Counted from the stretch's first letter, positions 42,924-52,830 are shown. The stretch: DNA of 64,000 nt from an uncultured Desulfobacter sp. (GCF_963666145.1 NZ_OY762614.1:4702501-4766500); one strand, 5' to 3'. Made by a program: numbers and translations. Notes: generated by a model from the sequence alone, not told the origin.

Positions 42924-44938
42924 TAAATCTCTTTGATTACTCCATGGGTTTCTATCCAGTGTTTCCGGTCCCGGGCCCTTTTTTTGCTCAGCAACATATC
43001 CATAACCTGGAACACATCATCTTTGTCCGGCGTTTGAAAGCCGTCTGTTTCGAAACATTCGTCGGATACCGTTTCCTCATTTTCCAGGGGTGGTTCATCG
43101 TCTTGTGCGTCAATATGCGATCCATCCGTGATGGTCAATTGAACCAAACGCCGGGAGTCCGGGGCAATGGTGGTCTCCCGAAGCTGGAGCGGGTTCATCT
43201 CACCCAGTCCCTTGAATCGCTGGATATTTATTTTTCCCGACTTTTTTCTGCGGCTCAGGCGCTTGGTGATGGCGTTTTTTTCTGAATCATCCAGGGCGTA
43301 AAAGACCTCTTTTCCCATGTCAATCCGGTAAAGGGGCGGCATGGCCACAAACACATGACCGTGTCGGACCACTTCGGGGAAGTGTCTTAGAAACAGTGCG
43401 CATAACAGGGTTGCAATGTGCAGACCATCGGAGTCGGCATCGGCCAGGATACATAATTTGTTGTAGCGCAGTTTGGAAATGTCATCGGAGCCCGGAAGCA
43501 CCCCCAGAACCTGGGAAATATCCCTTATCTCCTTGGATTCAAGTATGGTCGACGCGTTGAGATCCCAGGTGTTAAGGATTTTTCCCCGCAGGGGCATGAT
43601 GGCCTGAAACCGCCTGTCTCTAGCCTGCTTTGCCGAACCGCCGGCAGAGTCGCCCTCCACGAAAAAAAGTTCCCGCTGGCTTTGATCGTCACTTGTACAG
43701 TCTGACAGCTTGGCCGGCAACGAGGCGCCGCTAGTCCGGGTCTTTAGAGATACTTTTTTGCGTTTTCTTTCACGGTTTCTGGCATTTTCAATGGCGGCCT
43801 GGGCAAGGGCTTCGCCCAGGGCGACGTTCTGGTTCAGCCACAAACTGAATGCATCCCGAACTTGAATGTTCACAAGGCCCGCACAGTGCCGCGAGGAGAG
43901 CCGTTCTTTGGTTTGCCCTGAAAACTGGGCTTCCACAAGTTTTACGGATAATATATACCCCACTTTTTGCCAGATATCTTCGGGGGTGAGAAATACGCCT
44001 TTTGGCAGAATATTTCTAAATTTGCAGAACTCTTTAACAGACTCCAGAAGGCCGGATCGAAACCCGTTGACATGGGTGCCCCCAAGTTTTGTGGGGATCA
44101 GATTGACATAACTCTCTTCAATGTCAAGGGATTCTTCCTGTCCCCAGTTCACGGTCCATACAGCCTTTAATTCGTCACTGTCGGCTGAGCCGGTGAACGG
44201 TTCCGGAAAAATGGTTTCGATGCTGCCGATCCGCTCTTGGAGGTATTGATCCAGGCCCTGGTCATAATGCCAGGTTTCGGTCTCCTGGGTCTCTTCGACG
44301 GTAAAGGTGGTGGTCAGTCCCTGGCACAGTACCGCCTTGGATTTAAGCGCAGTCCGGATGGCGGTGATATTAAATTGATCCGTATCAAAATAGGCAGAAT
44401 CCGGCTTGAATTCCAGGGTGGTGCCGGTATGGGACGCCTTGCCGATTTCTTCCAGATCTTTTGTTTTAGCGCCGTTCTGAAATTCAATGCTGTACTGTTT
44501 TTTATCCCGGCAGATAACGATGGACAGATGGCTGGACAGGGCGTTGACCACCGACACCCCGACCCCGTGCAGTCCGCCGGAAAACGCATAATCCTTGCTT
44601 GAAAATTTGGCGCCGGCATGCAGCTTGGTCATGATCAGTTCAACACCGGAAATGCCTTCTTCCGGATGGATGTCCACGGGCATTCCCCGGCCGTTGTCCG
44701 ATACAATGATACTGTTGTTCTGGGTCAAGGTGACGTCAATGCGTGTGGCAAAGCCTGCAATGGCCTCGTCCACACTGTTGTCAATTACTTCAAAGGCCAG
44801 GTGGTTCGGGCTCCCTGTGTCCGTGTACATGCCCGGTCTGCGCTTGACCGGATCAAGGCCTTTAAGCACCTCGATGGACCGGGCGTCATACCCCTGGTCT
44901 GCGGTCTTATCCTGTGTCTTGCCATCAAATAAGTTCAT
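42923..44938 (-). CDS. parE: DNA topoisomerase IV subunit B
   Basis: 671 residues. It has a GHKL ATPase domain (AFEVIDNSVDEAIAG, VSDNGRGMPVDIH, GGLHGVGVSVVNALS) and a Toprim domain (ELFFVEGDSAGGSAKQARDR, ILADADSDGLHIATLL), ending in RFKGLGEMNPLQLRETT. The length fits ParE better than GyrB. It drives ATP-dependent strand passage with ParC, encoded downstream with a 1-nt overlap. Confidence 0.94.
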   Translation of the reverse strand: MNLFDGKTQDKTADQGYDARSIEVLKGLDPVKRRPGMYTDTGSPNHLAFEVIDNSVDEAIAGFATRIDVTLTQNNSIIVSDNGRGMPVDIHPEEGISGVELIMTKLHAGAKFSSKDYAFSGGLHGVGVSVVNALSSHLSIVICRDKKQYSIEFQNGAKTKDLEEIGKASHTGTTLEFKPDSAYFDTDQFNITAIRTALKSKAVLCQGLTTTFTVEETQETETWHYDQGLDQYLQERIGSIETIFPEPFTGSADSDELKAVWTVNWGQEESLDIEESYVNLIPTKLGGTHVNGFRSGLLESVKEFCKFRNILPKGVFLTPEDIWQKVGYILSVKLVEAQFSGQTKERLSSRHCAGLVNIQVRDAFSLWLNQNVALGEALAQAAIENARNRERKRKKVSLKTRTSGASLPAKLSDCTSDDQSQRELFFVEGDSAGGSAKQARDRRFQAIMPLRGKILNTWDLNASTILESKEIRDISQVLGVLPGSDDISKLRYNKLCILADADSDGLHIATLLCALFLRHFPEVVRHGHVFVAMPPLYRIDMGKEVFYALDDSEKNAITKRLSRRKKSGKINIQRFKGLGEMNPLQLRETTIAPDSRRLVQLTITDGSHIDAQDDEPPLENEETVSDECFETDGFQTPDKDDVFQVMDMLLSKKRARDRKHWIETHGVIKEI

Positions 44939-45096
44939 AAAGTGGTTCTGGTATGATATACAATACTAATTAATATTGAAAATTGTAACGAAATTTTAAA
45001 TCAAACTTACATTATATATCAACTTTAAACGAAAATATAGCCCGGCATGATATAAAAATTTAAAACCACTTGGAAAAGGGGAGTTGGTACCGCAGC
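44939..45096. promoter_or_regulatory. Divergent AT-rich promoter region, parE / adenylate cyclase
   Basis: 158 bases, strongly AT-rich, with several TATA-like hexamers on both strands (for example TATAAT within about 45005-45020 on the minus strand). AAGTGGTT (44940-44947) is repeated inverted as AACCACTT (45064-45071). I cannot pick one promoter with confidence. Confidence 0.4.
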
Positions 45097-48000
45097 ATGG
45101 ATGACGCGAATCCTGGATTTGATCGTCAAACCTTTGATGATTACTGGAGCAATCTTGATGACCAGCAGCGCAAAGACCTGGTTCTTCAGGCTCCCCAATT
45201 GCCTGTTTACCTTGGCCTTCTGCCTATTTTAAGCAGTGTCTTTTCAACCCATTACCCGTTAAGGGAAGCGGGCCGAAAAAGTTTGAGTGCCATAACGTTT
45301 GTCGTTCGAAAAAATGTTGAAACACCGCTGGAAAATAAACCGTTAAAACAGGCCCAGGCCGAAGCTTTCCAGGGCGCTGCACTGATTTATCGCAAAATTT
45401 TTATGCAGATGGCATTTTCGGATAAAAGTGTCCTGATCCATGCACTCATGAATATCGGCAGTATCGGGGCTTTTTTTGCCTTTAAGGCCGTTTATCTGGA
45501 ACGGGTGTCCCAGGACGTGATAAAAAAGTGCATCAAGGATCTGGATGACCGGCTTCGTCTGGTTTTTGCCGACCAGTATCTGCAGGCGGATCCTGCCATC
45601 CGTTTGCGTTTTGCCGGATTGTTTCGCTATGTGCTTGCCGGCGTTAAGCAGCGTGAGGCTGTGACCTGGTACTATGCCGGTCTGTTTGACCGGGGGCGGG
45701 ATGTCGACCCCTATCTGCACAATATTGACGCCGCGTTGCGAAATCCGTTGCTCATAGAAGAAAATGAGCTGTTGTCCAAGGCACCCCAGGATCGGATTGC
45801 CGGCCTTAAGGCCATTTCAATGATGCGGTCCAAGGTGCCTTTACGCATTTTCAAAAAGGCATTGACCCAGGAAACCGTAAAAAAAGTCAGAATGGCCGTT
45901 TACGGTCTGATTGAAAATTCATCCTACGGGCTGTATCCGGACCTGTTTGAGCTGTTGTTCAATCGGTTCAAAGGTGCCAAAACCAACGAGGCACTCAGTC
46001 TGTTTAAAGCCCTTGTTGTGACAGGAAGGCACCCCTTTCATATGGTTATGGGCATGGTGCGGGACACCTATCCTGCCATTATTCCCATCATCAATATGGA
46101 GATTTCGGGGTTGTCCCGTCTCTCCTTTTTTGCACTCCAGGACATTGCCCTGAACAAGGATACCTATCGGGAAGAAAATTATGACGTCAACCTGGCATGC
46201 ATTTTCGGTATGATCAAAAAGCGTCCGGAACGTGTGGTCAGGGTGCTAAAAGAGAATATCGAGATTTGCGGCTCAAACCAGGTCAAAAAAGAGGTGGACA
46301 GGCTCATGGTCAAAACCCAGAACCTGCTGCTCAAGGAACGCAAAAGCATTGCAGCCCCTTTCAAAAAATTCCAGACACAAGTGCCCGAAAAAAAATCCAT
46401 GGTCTCTTTTCTTAAATCCATTCTCAGGGACCCGGTCCAAAAGAAGCTGGATGATTTAAATCAAGGGGTTGTTCCCCAGGATCTGGATCTTCGGACGGCG
46501 GTTCTCCGGGACCAGGATTTATCCGGGATGGATTTAACCCGATCCGTCCTCAATCTGACCGATGCGCAGATTATTGATACACTGATGACAGGCATTCATG
46601 TGACAAATGGTATCTGCCGCAGCACCTTGTTTTACAATATGAATCTGGATGATGCCGTGTTTGATCATACCTGTTTTGACGATGCCGTGTTTGTCAATGT
46701 GTCTGCCAAAAATGCAACATTCAATCAGTGTAGTTTTCAGAAGGCATCTTTTTATAATTGTGACTTAAACGGTTCAGACTTGACCGATGCGTTGTTCATT
46801 GAGGCCGTCATTGCCAAATCCTCTTTCAATGAAACGAATCTGACATGTGCTGTTTTTGCCCATGCCCGATTGTCCGGGCTTTCCTTTGCCAATGCCTGGC
46901 TTCACATGGCCGATTTTAATAACGCCCGGGCCCGGTTTTGCCGGTTCGCATCCCATGCGGCCATGGATCTGCGTACCCGGGATCTGGATTATAATGCCAG
47001 GGAGTACCAGCTCAGCTTCATTGATCTGCCGAGAATAGATCCCAGGGTGGTCAATGAAATAAATATGCTTATCTTCTGCGAGTTTGTTCATTACGGGCAG
47101 TCAAAATTTCTCAAACAGAATAAATTGAGTCTTCTGGCGGCCTTTGATGTTTTTAAGCCGGAGCAGGCAGACTTTTTTCAACTTCTGCCTTTATTGCTCC
47201 ATGAAAATATTGCCATGCCCGAAACCAGTAAGGTGCCGTCGTCAACACCGTGCGGGGTGGCAGATTATCTGCCGTCAAGGGAGGCAGAACGGGTGGGCCG
47301 CCAATATCTGGGCAGCGCCAATGTCCTCATTCGCCGGCATCCGGATCCCTGCATTCTTGCAATATATTCCATGGGAAGTGTCGGGTCTGTTGCCCAGACG
47401 GCTGAATCTGACATTGATTACTGGGTTTGCATCGATGAAAAGCGGATGGGTCGCCAGGGTGCCGATCTTTTGCGTAAAAAGCTTGATGCGCTGGAACGTA
47501 TGGCCCTGGAGCGGTTTAGAATTCAGGTCACCTTTTTTCTTGTGGATATTTTTAAGGCCCGTGATAATGATTTCGGCGGCTCTTCCCAGGAAAGTTCCGG
47601 ATCGGCCCAAGCCCGGCTGCTCAAAGAAGAATTTTACCGGACTATGATTCATGTGGCCGGCAGGCTGCCCCTGTGGACGGCGCTTCCCACCAGTATCAGC
47701 ACCAATTATTATGATCTGATTTTTGACTGTATTAATCGTCTGCCCGGTACTAAACGCCATATAGACTTAGGCGATATTCATGCCGTACCCCGTAATGAAT
47801 ATTTCGGCGCGTCCATCTGGCAGATGTTCAAGTGGCTCAAAAGTCCTTTTAAGTCAGTGATTAAGATGGCGCTGCTGGAAAAATACATCAATACCTATGG
47901 CCGGGAACCCATGCTGTGCAACGAGTATAAAAATGAATGGATGAATTCAGGAACCCACCTGAAACCCGGTCAAAACGATTCCTATATTATTTTACTCAAT

Positions 48001-48963
48001 ACCATGATTCAGTTTTACATGAATTCAGGTGACACACGCTCCATCAAACTTTTGCTCACCTGTTTTTTTCTTAAACTTGGGATTACAAAACAATCGGAGC
48101 TGGATTTAAGTGTGTTTGGCCTGCGGCGTATCCTTTTGGAACGATGCCTTTTGGAATGGGGCTGGACCCAGGAAAAGGTGTTTGAGATCGGCCGGTTTAA
48201 ATCTTGGCCTTATACCGCCATTCATCGTCTTTCCTTGACCATTGAGCAATATATGATGACCCGGTACACGGCCCTTAAAACCAGGTTTCAAAATGATGAA
48301 GCGCTTGCGATTTCCGACCAGGACCGTATGGTTCTTGAGCGCAAGGTGGATATTCAATTCCAGGACAAACCAGGGAAGATTAAAAAACTGCTTTTAATCT
48401 CAAGCGGGGATCGCCACTTCTCAAAACTTTATTTAAGATATCTGCTGCCTGCCTCCGGCAAAGGGTACGGCAAGTGGGAATTGATCCATAAACCTGCGAT
48501 CCAGACCGGGATGGATGAAGAATCGATACTTACGGCAAACTCAGTGGAAGAGATCGGGGCTTGGTTGATTCACAATCATCTTTATACGGATCACACGTTT
48601 TTGACCATGGCGCCCAATCCCACGGAAGTTTCCCATGACAGTATTGAAAAACTATGCCGGGCCATGCATGATTTTTTTACCCCTGAGCTATCTAAGCCGG
48701 TCAGCTTTGATGCATTGAGAGCCCGGCCATTCGTTGCAAGTTTGTTTGTTTCGCTTAATTTTTATGCGGAAAGACCCGGCGGTAAAATTTCTGATTTTAC
48801 ACTGATTTACCTCAATTCCTGGGACGAGATGTTTTTGCACACCGCAAGGCTTAAAACACCGGCGAATATTGACCCGGTTAAAAAATATATCTGCAAAGAG
48901 CTTGGTTTAAAACAATTACCCGAAAACACCGTTTTTCATGTCCCGCGACGGGGGATTCAATGA
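45097..48963 (+). CDS. Class I adenylate cyclase with N-terminal helical and pentapeptide-repeat domains
   Basis: 1,288 residues from ATG 45097. An in-frame TTG at 45070 would add nine residues, but GGGGAG lies between the two, which favours the ATG. Residues about 1-460 look like helical repeats, and about 461-621 are pentapeptide repeats (A/S-x-F/L-x-x pattern: LDDAVFDHTCFDDAVF, CDLNGSDLTDALF). From about 735 onward comes a class I (CyaA-type) cyclase: IYSMGSVGSVAQTAESDIDYWVC is the nucleotidyltransferase G-S...D-x-D motif. It would make cAMP from ATP. In enterobacterial CyaA the catalytic part is N-terminal; here it follows two extra modules, which suggests a different input. It is divergent from parE. 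Confidence 0.85.
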   Translation: MDDANPGFDRQTFDDYWSNLDDQQRKDLVLQAPQLPVYLGLLPILSSVFSTHYPLREAGRKSLSAITFVVRKNVETPLENKPLKQAQAEAFQGAALIYRKIFMQMAFSDKSVLIHALMNIGSIGAFFAFKAVYLERVSQDVIKKCIKDLDDRLRLVFADQYLQADPAIRLRFAGLFRYVLAGVKQREAVTWYYAGLFDRGRDVDPYLHNIDAALRNPLLIEENELLSKAPQDRIAGLKAISMMRSKVPLRIFKKALTQETVKKVRMAVYGLIENSSYGLYPDLFELLFNRFKGAKTNEALSLFKALVVTGRHPFHMVMGMVRDTYPAIIPIINMEISGLSRLSFFALQDIALNKDTYREENYDVNLACIFGMIKKRPERVVRVLKENIEICGSNQVKKEVDRLMVKTQNLLLKERKSIAAPFKKFQTQVPEKKSMVSFLKSILRDPVQKKLDDLNQGVVPQDLDLRTAVLRDQDLSGMDLTRSVLNLTDAQIIDTLMTGIHVTNGICRSTLFYNMNLDDAVFDHTCFDDAVFVNVSAKNATFNQCSFQKASFYNCDLNGSDLTDALFIEAVIAKSSFNETNLTCAVFAHARLSGLSFANAWLHMADFNNARARFCRFASHAAMDLRTRDLDYNAREYQLSFIDLPRIDPRVVNEINMLIFCEFVHYGQSKFLKQNKLSLLAAFDVFKPEQADFFQLLPLLLHENIAMPETSKVPSSTPCGVADYLPSREAERVGRQYLGSANVLIRRHPDPCILAIYSMGSVGSVAQTAESDIDYWVCIDEKRMGRQGADLLRKKLDALERMALERFRIQVTFFLVDIFKARDNDFGGSSQESSGSAQARLLKEEFYRTMIHVAGRLPLWTALPTSISTNYYDLIFDCINRLPGTKRHIDLGDIHAVPRNEYFGASIWQMFKWLKSPFKSVIKMALLEKYINTYGREPMLCNEYKNEWMNSGTHLKPGQNDSYIILLNTMIQFYMNSGDTRSIKLLLTCFFLKLGITKQSELDLSVFGLRRILLERCLLEWGWTQEKVFEIGRFKSWPYTAIHRLSLTIEQYMMTRYTALKTRFQNDEALAISDQDRMVLERKVDIQFQDKPGKIKKLLLISSGDRHFSKLYLRYLLPASGKGYGKWELIHKPAIQTGMDEESILTANSVEEIGAWLIHNHLYTDHTFLTMAPNPTEVSHDSIEKLCRAMHDFFTPELSKPVSFDALRARPFVASLFVSLNFYAERPGGKISDFTLIYLNSWDEMFLHTARLKTPANIDPVKKYICKELGLKQLPENTVFHVPRRGIQ

Positions 48964-48997
48964 TTCTTTAACCCTTGGCTGGATTTCTAAGGCGGGC

Positions 48998-49690
48998 TTA
49001 ATTTTTGTTGTAAAAACTATCTACTATTTTAAGCGCCTGCTCAGGGGTATCCGCCAATGAAAACAGATCTATATCCTCAGGCGAGATTAATCCGTGTCCG
49101 GCAAGTGTATTTTTAATCCAGTCCAGCAGTCCGGCCCAGAATTTTTTGTTCATTAAGATGACAGGCATTTTTCGGATCCGCTGGGTCTGAACCAGGGTCA
49201 GGGTTTCAAACATTTCATCCATGGTGCCAAGGCCCCCGGGCATAATAATATAGGCTTGGGCGTATTTTACAAACATGACTTTGCGGATAAAAAAGTAGTT
49301 AAAGTCCATGGACCGGGTCATGTAATTATTACCCTTTTCTTCAAAGGGCAGGGCGATTCTTAGGCCTACGGACTCCCCGTTCTGCTCGGTTGCACCCAGG
49401 TTGGCCGCCTCCATGATGCCCGGGCCGCCACCGGTGATAATTGCATAGCCGGCGGCTGCAAAACAAGCTGCCGTCTTCCTTGCCGTTTCATAATTCGGAT
49501 GGCCCTTGGCCGTTCTGGCGGAGCCGAAAATGGATACCGCAGGCCCCAGGTCATGAAGTCCGTCTATGCCCTCAACAAATTCACCCATAATTTTAAACAG
49601 GCGCCAGGATTCGCCGGATTTGAAATCATCAATGGGATACTGGATGGTCTTGGGTGTACGCATGTGCAACTCCTTGCTAAAACGGTTCAA
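48998..49690 (-). CDS. LOG family protein (TIGR00730-type nucleoside-monophosphate phosphoribohydrolase)
   Basis: 230 residues with a Rossmann fold and the family motif PGGLGTMDEMFETLTLVQTQ, preceded by SIFGSARTAKGHPNYETARK and ITGGGPGIMEAAN. LOG proteins release bases from nucleoside 5'-monophosphates; in bacteria they are often misannotated as lysine decarboxylases. The larger variant with an N-terminal extension is common in proteobacteria. An internal ATG at 49660 (MRTPKTIQYPIDD) is an equally plausible start. It is convergent with the cyclase gene. Confidence 0.88.
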   Translation of the reverse strand: MNRFSKELHMRTPKTIQYPIDDFKSGESWRLFKIMGEFVEGIDGLHDLGPAVSIFGSARTAKGHPNYETARKTAACFAAAGYAIITGGGPGIMEAANLGATEQNGESVGLRIALPFEEKGNNYMTRSMDFNYFFIRKVMFVKYAQAYIIMPGGLGTMDEMFETLTLVQTQRIRKMPVILMNKKFWAGLLDWIKNTLAGHGLISPEDIDLFSLADTPEQALKIVDSFYNKN

Positions 49691-49802
49691 ACTGCAGGTT
49701 TTGGTCGGCCAACCTATCTGGCAAAAATATATTAAATGTGGTATATACTATCCAATTTGGATGAACTGATCAAGTTGGTCCGTTAACACTTTCAATTTAT
49801 TG

Positions 49803-49821
49803 TTTTTTGATAATCAAAAAA
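49803..49821. repeat. Perfect 19-nt AT palindrome before ptsH
   Basis: TTTTTTGAT-A-ATCAAAAAA lies about 20 nt before the HPr ATG. It could be an operator or weak hairpin, or chance in AT-rich DNA. Confidence 0.3.
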
Positions 49822-49839
49822 AGAAAACACTCATTTGGA

Positions 49840-50142
49840 ATGACTATAAATTTGGATTTTCAATATTCAGTGTCCCGGCAGACGACGGTTGTCAATGCCT
49901 TGGGGATGCATGCGCGGCCTGCTGCAGTCATTGCTGCAATGGCCCAGGACGCCTGCGGCGACATCTGGTTGTCAGATGGAAAAAGTTTTGTGGATGCCGC
50001 AAGCATTATCGAGATTTTATCTTTGTGTGCGGTTACGGGAACAAAGGTGTCCATTTTTACGGAAAAAAAAGAAGATACCAGCCTGGCCGATAAGATTAAA
50101 GATTTTTTTGACGTCGGATTTGGGGAGAATGGAAATGAATAG
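49840..50142 (+). CDS. ptsH: HPr phosphocarrier protein
   Basis: 100 residues from ATG 49840 (an upstream TTG at 49807 overlaps an AT palindrome and is less likely). The phosphoryl-accepting histidine is H24 in NALGMHARPAA, and the regulatory-serine region reads VDAASIIEILSL, so a serine is kept where HPr kinase acts in other bacteria. HPr passes phosphate from EI to sugar permeases or regulators. ptsI overlaps its end by 8 nt. No EII genes are in view, so a regulatory PTS is plausible. Confidence 0.92.
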   Translation: MTINLDFQYSVSRQTTVVNALGMHARPAAVIAAMAQDACGDIWLSDGKSFVDAASIIEILSLCAVTGTKVSIFTEKKEDTSLADKIKDFFDVGFGENGNE

Positions 50143-51904
50143 CGCCGTTGCGGATCAAATCATTCTCAGGGGGATCAGCGGTTCTCCCGGTATCTGCATT
50201 GGGAAAGCGTATCTTGTCGAACGGGAAGGGGTTAACCTGATTAAGCGCTACCCAATAAGCCCGGATATGGTTCCCAATGAAATCGACCGGTTTAAAACCG
50301 CAGTGGATAAAGCCAAAAAAGACCATGCCATGGTTATTGATTCCCTCGGGGATGATTTAAGTGAGAATTTGAATATTCTTGAAACCCATATGGTTTTGTT
50401 CAAAGATAAAATGCTGTATGGAAAAACCATTGATACCATAACCTCGGATCACGTCAATGCGGAGTGGGCGCTTCGCCGGGTTTCCAGGCGCATCATCCGC
50501 ATGTTTGATCAAATTAATGATCCGTATCTTAGGGCCAGGGGGGATGATATTATCCAGGTGTCGGACAAGATCATGCATTATCTGCTGGGCGAGGCCGACC
50601 TGCGGATCAGTGAAATCAACAAGCGCGTGATTATTGTTGCCCATGACCTTTCCCCCGCTGATGCCAGCCAGATCCAGCTTGAACATATCAAAGGGTTTGT
50701 AACAGACCGGGGCGGAAAAGATTCCCATACAAGTATTGTGGCAAAATCCCTTAAAATCCCTTCGGTCCTGGGGCTTGGCGATGCCACGGCTAATATTAAT
50801 AATGATGCCATCCTTATTGTGGACGGTTCCGCTGGCATTATTATCATTAATCCGGACGAAGATACCCTGTTTCGGTATGAAGATAAGATGGCCCGGTTTG
50901 AAGCTTACCGGGCCGACATTGAACGGGACAGTCATCTGCCTGCAATCACTGCCGACGGAATCCCCATTAATCTGCTTGCCAATATAGAGCTTGTGGAAGA
51001 GGTGGTGTCTGCCAAGGACAATAGAGCCGCCGGCATCGGGCTGTTCAGGACGGAATTTTTATGTCTGGATTTAAACCGGTTTCCCACCGAAGAGCAGATG
51101 CTGCAAAAGTACAAGGAAGTTGTGGAACTTATGCATCCGGCTCCAGTGACCATCCGGACCCTGGATCTCAACGGGGATAAATTTAATCCGTATATAGATC
51201 CGGTGGAAGAGGCAAATCCGGCATTGGGTTTGAGGGCCGTCAGATTTTGTCTGGAAAATGAGGATATTTTTATTACCCAAATTAAAGCCATCCTGCGGGC
51301 TGCCGCTTTCGGTAATATTAATCTTCTTATTCCGATGATTTCCTGTGTGGAGGAGATTATCGGCGTTAAGTCCTGTATTGATAAGGCCATTCTTGCGCTT
51401 GAGTCCGAGGAGAAAATATTTAATAAAGATATCCCTCTCGGCATTATGATTGAGGTGCCCTCTGCCGTGATGATGGCCCGGGAGCTTGCCGGACACGTGA
51501 ACTTTTTCAGTATCGGCACCAATGATTTGATTCAGTACTCCATGGCCATTGACCGGCGCAATCGCAGGGTGGCGCATCTTTACCAGGCATTAAACCCTGC
51601 GGTCCTTAAGATGATCCGGCTAATTGTGGATGCGGCAACCGAAAACAATATTGAACTGGTCATGTGCGGTGAGATGGCAGGCGACGCCATTAATATTCCA
51701 GTGCTTCTTGGGTTGGGGTTGACCAATCTATCCATGAATGCGGGCGCTATACCTGTAGTAAAGAAAATGATCCGGTCTGTGAATGTGTCAAAGGCAAGGC
51801 AGGATGTCCAGACGATTTTTGGATTTCAAACGGTTCAGGAAATTGTAGATTTTATTCAAAAGGAGTATAAAGAGTTCCTGCCTTACAAGGACAACGAGGA
51901 ATAA
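50135..51904 (+). CDS. ptsI: PEP-protein phosphotransferase, enzyme I
   Basis: 589 residues from ATG 50135, which overlaps the ptsH stop; the frame is open further upstream but that part only shadows ptsH. The phosphorylated histidine is H198 in GGKDSHTSIVAKSL. The C-terminal PEP-binding barrel has GIGLFRTEFLCLDLNRFPTEEQ, FFSIGTNDLIQYSMAIDR and the catalytic cysteine in LVMCGEMAGD. EI takes phosphate from PEP and gives it to HPr. Intact, with smpB 4 nt downstream. Confidence 0.96.
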   Translation: MNSAVADQIILRGISGSPGICIGKAYLVEREGVNLIKRYPISPDMVPNEIDRFKTAVDKAKKDHAMVIDSLGDDLSENLNILETHMVLFKDKMLYGKTIDTITSDHVNAEWALRRVSRRIIRMFDQINDPYLRARGDDIIQVSDKIMHYLLGEADLRISEINKRVIIVAHDLSPADASQIQLEHIKGFVTDRGGKDSHTSIVAKSLKIPSVLGLGDATANINNDAILIVDGSAGIIIINPDEDTLFRYEDKMARFEAYRADIERDSHLPAITADGIPINLLANIELVEEVVSAKDNRAAGIGLFRTEFLCLDLNRFPTEEQMLQKYKEVVELMHPAPVTIRTLDLNGDKFNPYIDPVEEANPALGLRAVRFCLENEDIFITQIKAILRAAAFGNINLLIPMISCVEEIIGVKSCIDKAILALESEEKIFNKDIPLGIMIEVPSAVMMARELAGHVNFFSIGTNDLIQYSMAIDRRNRRVAHLYQALNPAVLKMIRLIVDAATENNIELVMCGEMAGDAINIPVLLGLGLTNLSMNAGAIPVVKKMIRSVNVSKARQDVQTIFGFQTVQEIVDFIQKEYKEFLPYKDNEE

Positions 51905-51907
51905 ACC

Positions 51908-52369
51908 ATGAACGAACAATACACAAAGGTAATTGCCACCAATAAGAAAGCCCGGCATAATTACCACATTGATGATGAATATGAAGCCGGTATTGTGCTT
52001 TCTGGCACGGAAGTTAAAGCCATCAGGGCAGGCCGGGTCAGTTTCAAAGATTCTTACGCAGATATTAAGCGCGGAGAGGTTTTTTTGCGCCAGCTTCATA
52101 TTTCTCCCTATGAGTTCGCATATAATGCCAACCATGAAGCCATGCGTACCCGCAAACTTTTGCTGCACAGCTATGAAATTAGAAAACTTGTCGGCAAAAT
52201 AAAAGAACAGGGATATACCCTGGTGCCCTTAAAAATTTATTTTAAAAATGACAAAATAAAGGTTCTCATAGGTCTTGGTAAAGGTAAAAAACTTTATGAC
52301 AAGAGAGAATCCATTAAGGAACGGGATGTCAAACGGGATATGGATCGTGAAAGGAAAAAATATGCCTGA
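51908..52369 (+). CDS. smpB: SsrA-binding protein SmpB
   Basis: 153 residues with the SmpB core (NKKARHNYHIDDEYEAGIVLSGTEVKAIRAGRVSFKDSYADI) and a basic tail (KRDMDRERKKYA). SmpB carries tmRNA to stalled ribosomes. The tmRNA gene follows 68 nt downstream on the same strand, so the rescue pair is adjacent. Confidence 0.98.
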   Translation: MNEQYTKVIATNKKARHNYHIDDEYEAGIVLSGTEVKAIRAGRVSFKDSYADIKRGEVFLRQLHISPYEFAYNANHEAMRTRKLLLHSYEIRKLVGKIKEQGYTLVPLKIYFKNDKIKVLIGLGKGKKLYDKRESIKERDVKRDMDRERKKYA

Positions 52370-52380
52370 TGATAAAATCG

Positions 52381-52408
52381 TTGACTTAAACCCTTTGGGC
52401 ATTATATT
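52381..52408 (+). promoter_or_regulatory. Promoter of ssrA
   Basis: TTGACT (52381-52386), a 16-nt spacer, then TATATT (52403-52408). Transcription would start about 20 nt before the mature tmRNA end, leaving a short leader for RNase P. Confidence 0.6.
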
Positions 52409-52437
52409 AATAACGGTTACTTGATCTTTTACAATTT

Positions 52438-52792
52438 GGGGGCGTAATGGTTTCGACGGAGATTTTGACGTCCATGGTAGCATGTCGAGTGTTTGTCATC
52501 TCGTAAACTTGGCAAGATTTAAACATAATCGCAGACGATTATAACTACGCTGTAGCTGCTTAAGGCGGCTTCCGTCCTCCTGACATCCTTCTTGCAGATT
52601 CAGGTCAGGGCGTCGACTTTGCAAGACCGCTTTTGGAATTTCCTGGGTTCTAAAAGTTAAATTTTCCAGGATACACCGGGGTGAATCCCTCCTGAAGGAG
52701 TCTTTCCGGCCAATTTTAAAGTTCAGGATAAACATGTAGAAGCCTGGGTTGATTGTTTTCGGACACGGGTTCAACTCCCGTCGCCTCCACCA
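52438..52792 (+). ncRNA. ssrA: Transfer-messenger RNA (tmRNA)
   Basis: 355 nt. The 5' end GGGGGCGTAATGGTTTCGAC and the 3' end GGGTTCAACTCCCGTCGCCTCCACCA form the tRNA-like part with an encoded CCA. The tag frame at 52531-52563 reads ADDYNYAVAA followed by TAA; its AVAA ending is a protease signal of the usual kind. The 3' end is a classic integration site, and a broken integrase gene lies just beyond. Confidence 0.97.
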
Positions 52793-52796
52793 TTTC

Positions 52797-52830
52797 AAAG
52801 CCTGAAATACCCGCCGTTTCGGGCTTTTTT
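52797..52830 (+). terminator. Rho-independent terminator of ssrA
   Basis: AAAGCC-T-GAAA pairs with TTTC-G-GGCTTT, followed by further T residues. Confidence 0.8.

Noticed and set aside
49889..50134. Extension of the EI gene 82 codons upstream.
   Set aside because: This stretch is the ptsH gene read in another frame; EI homology starts at ATG 50135.
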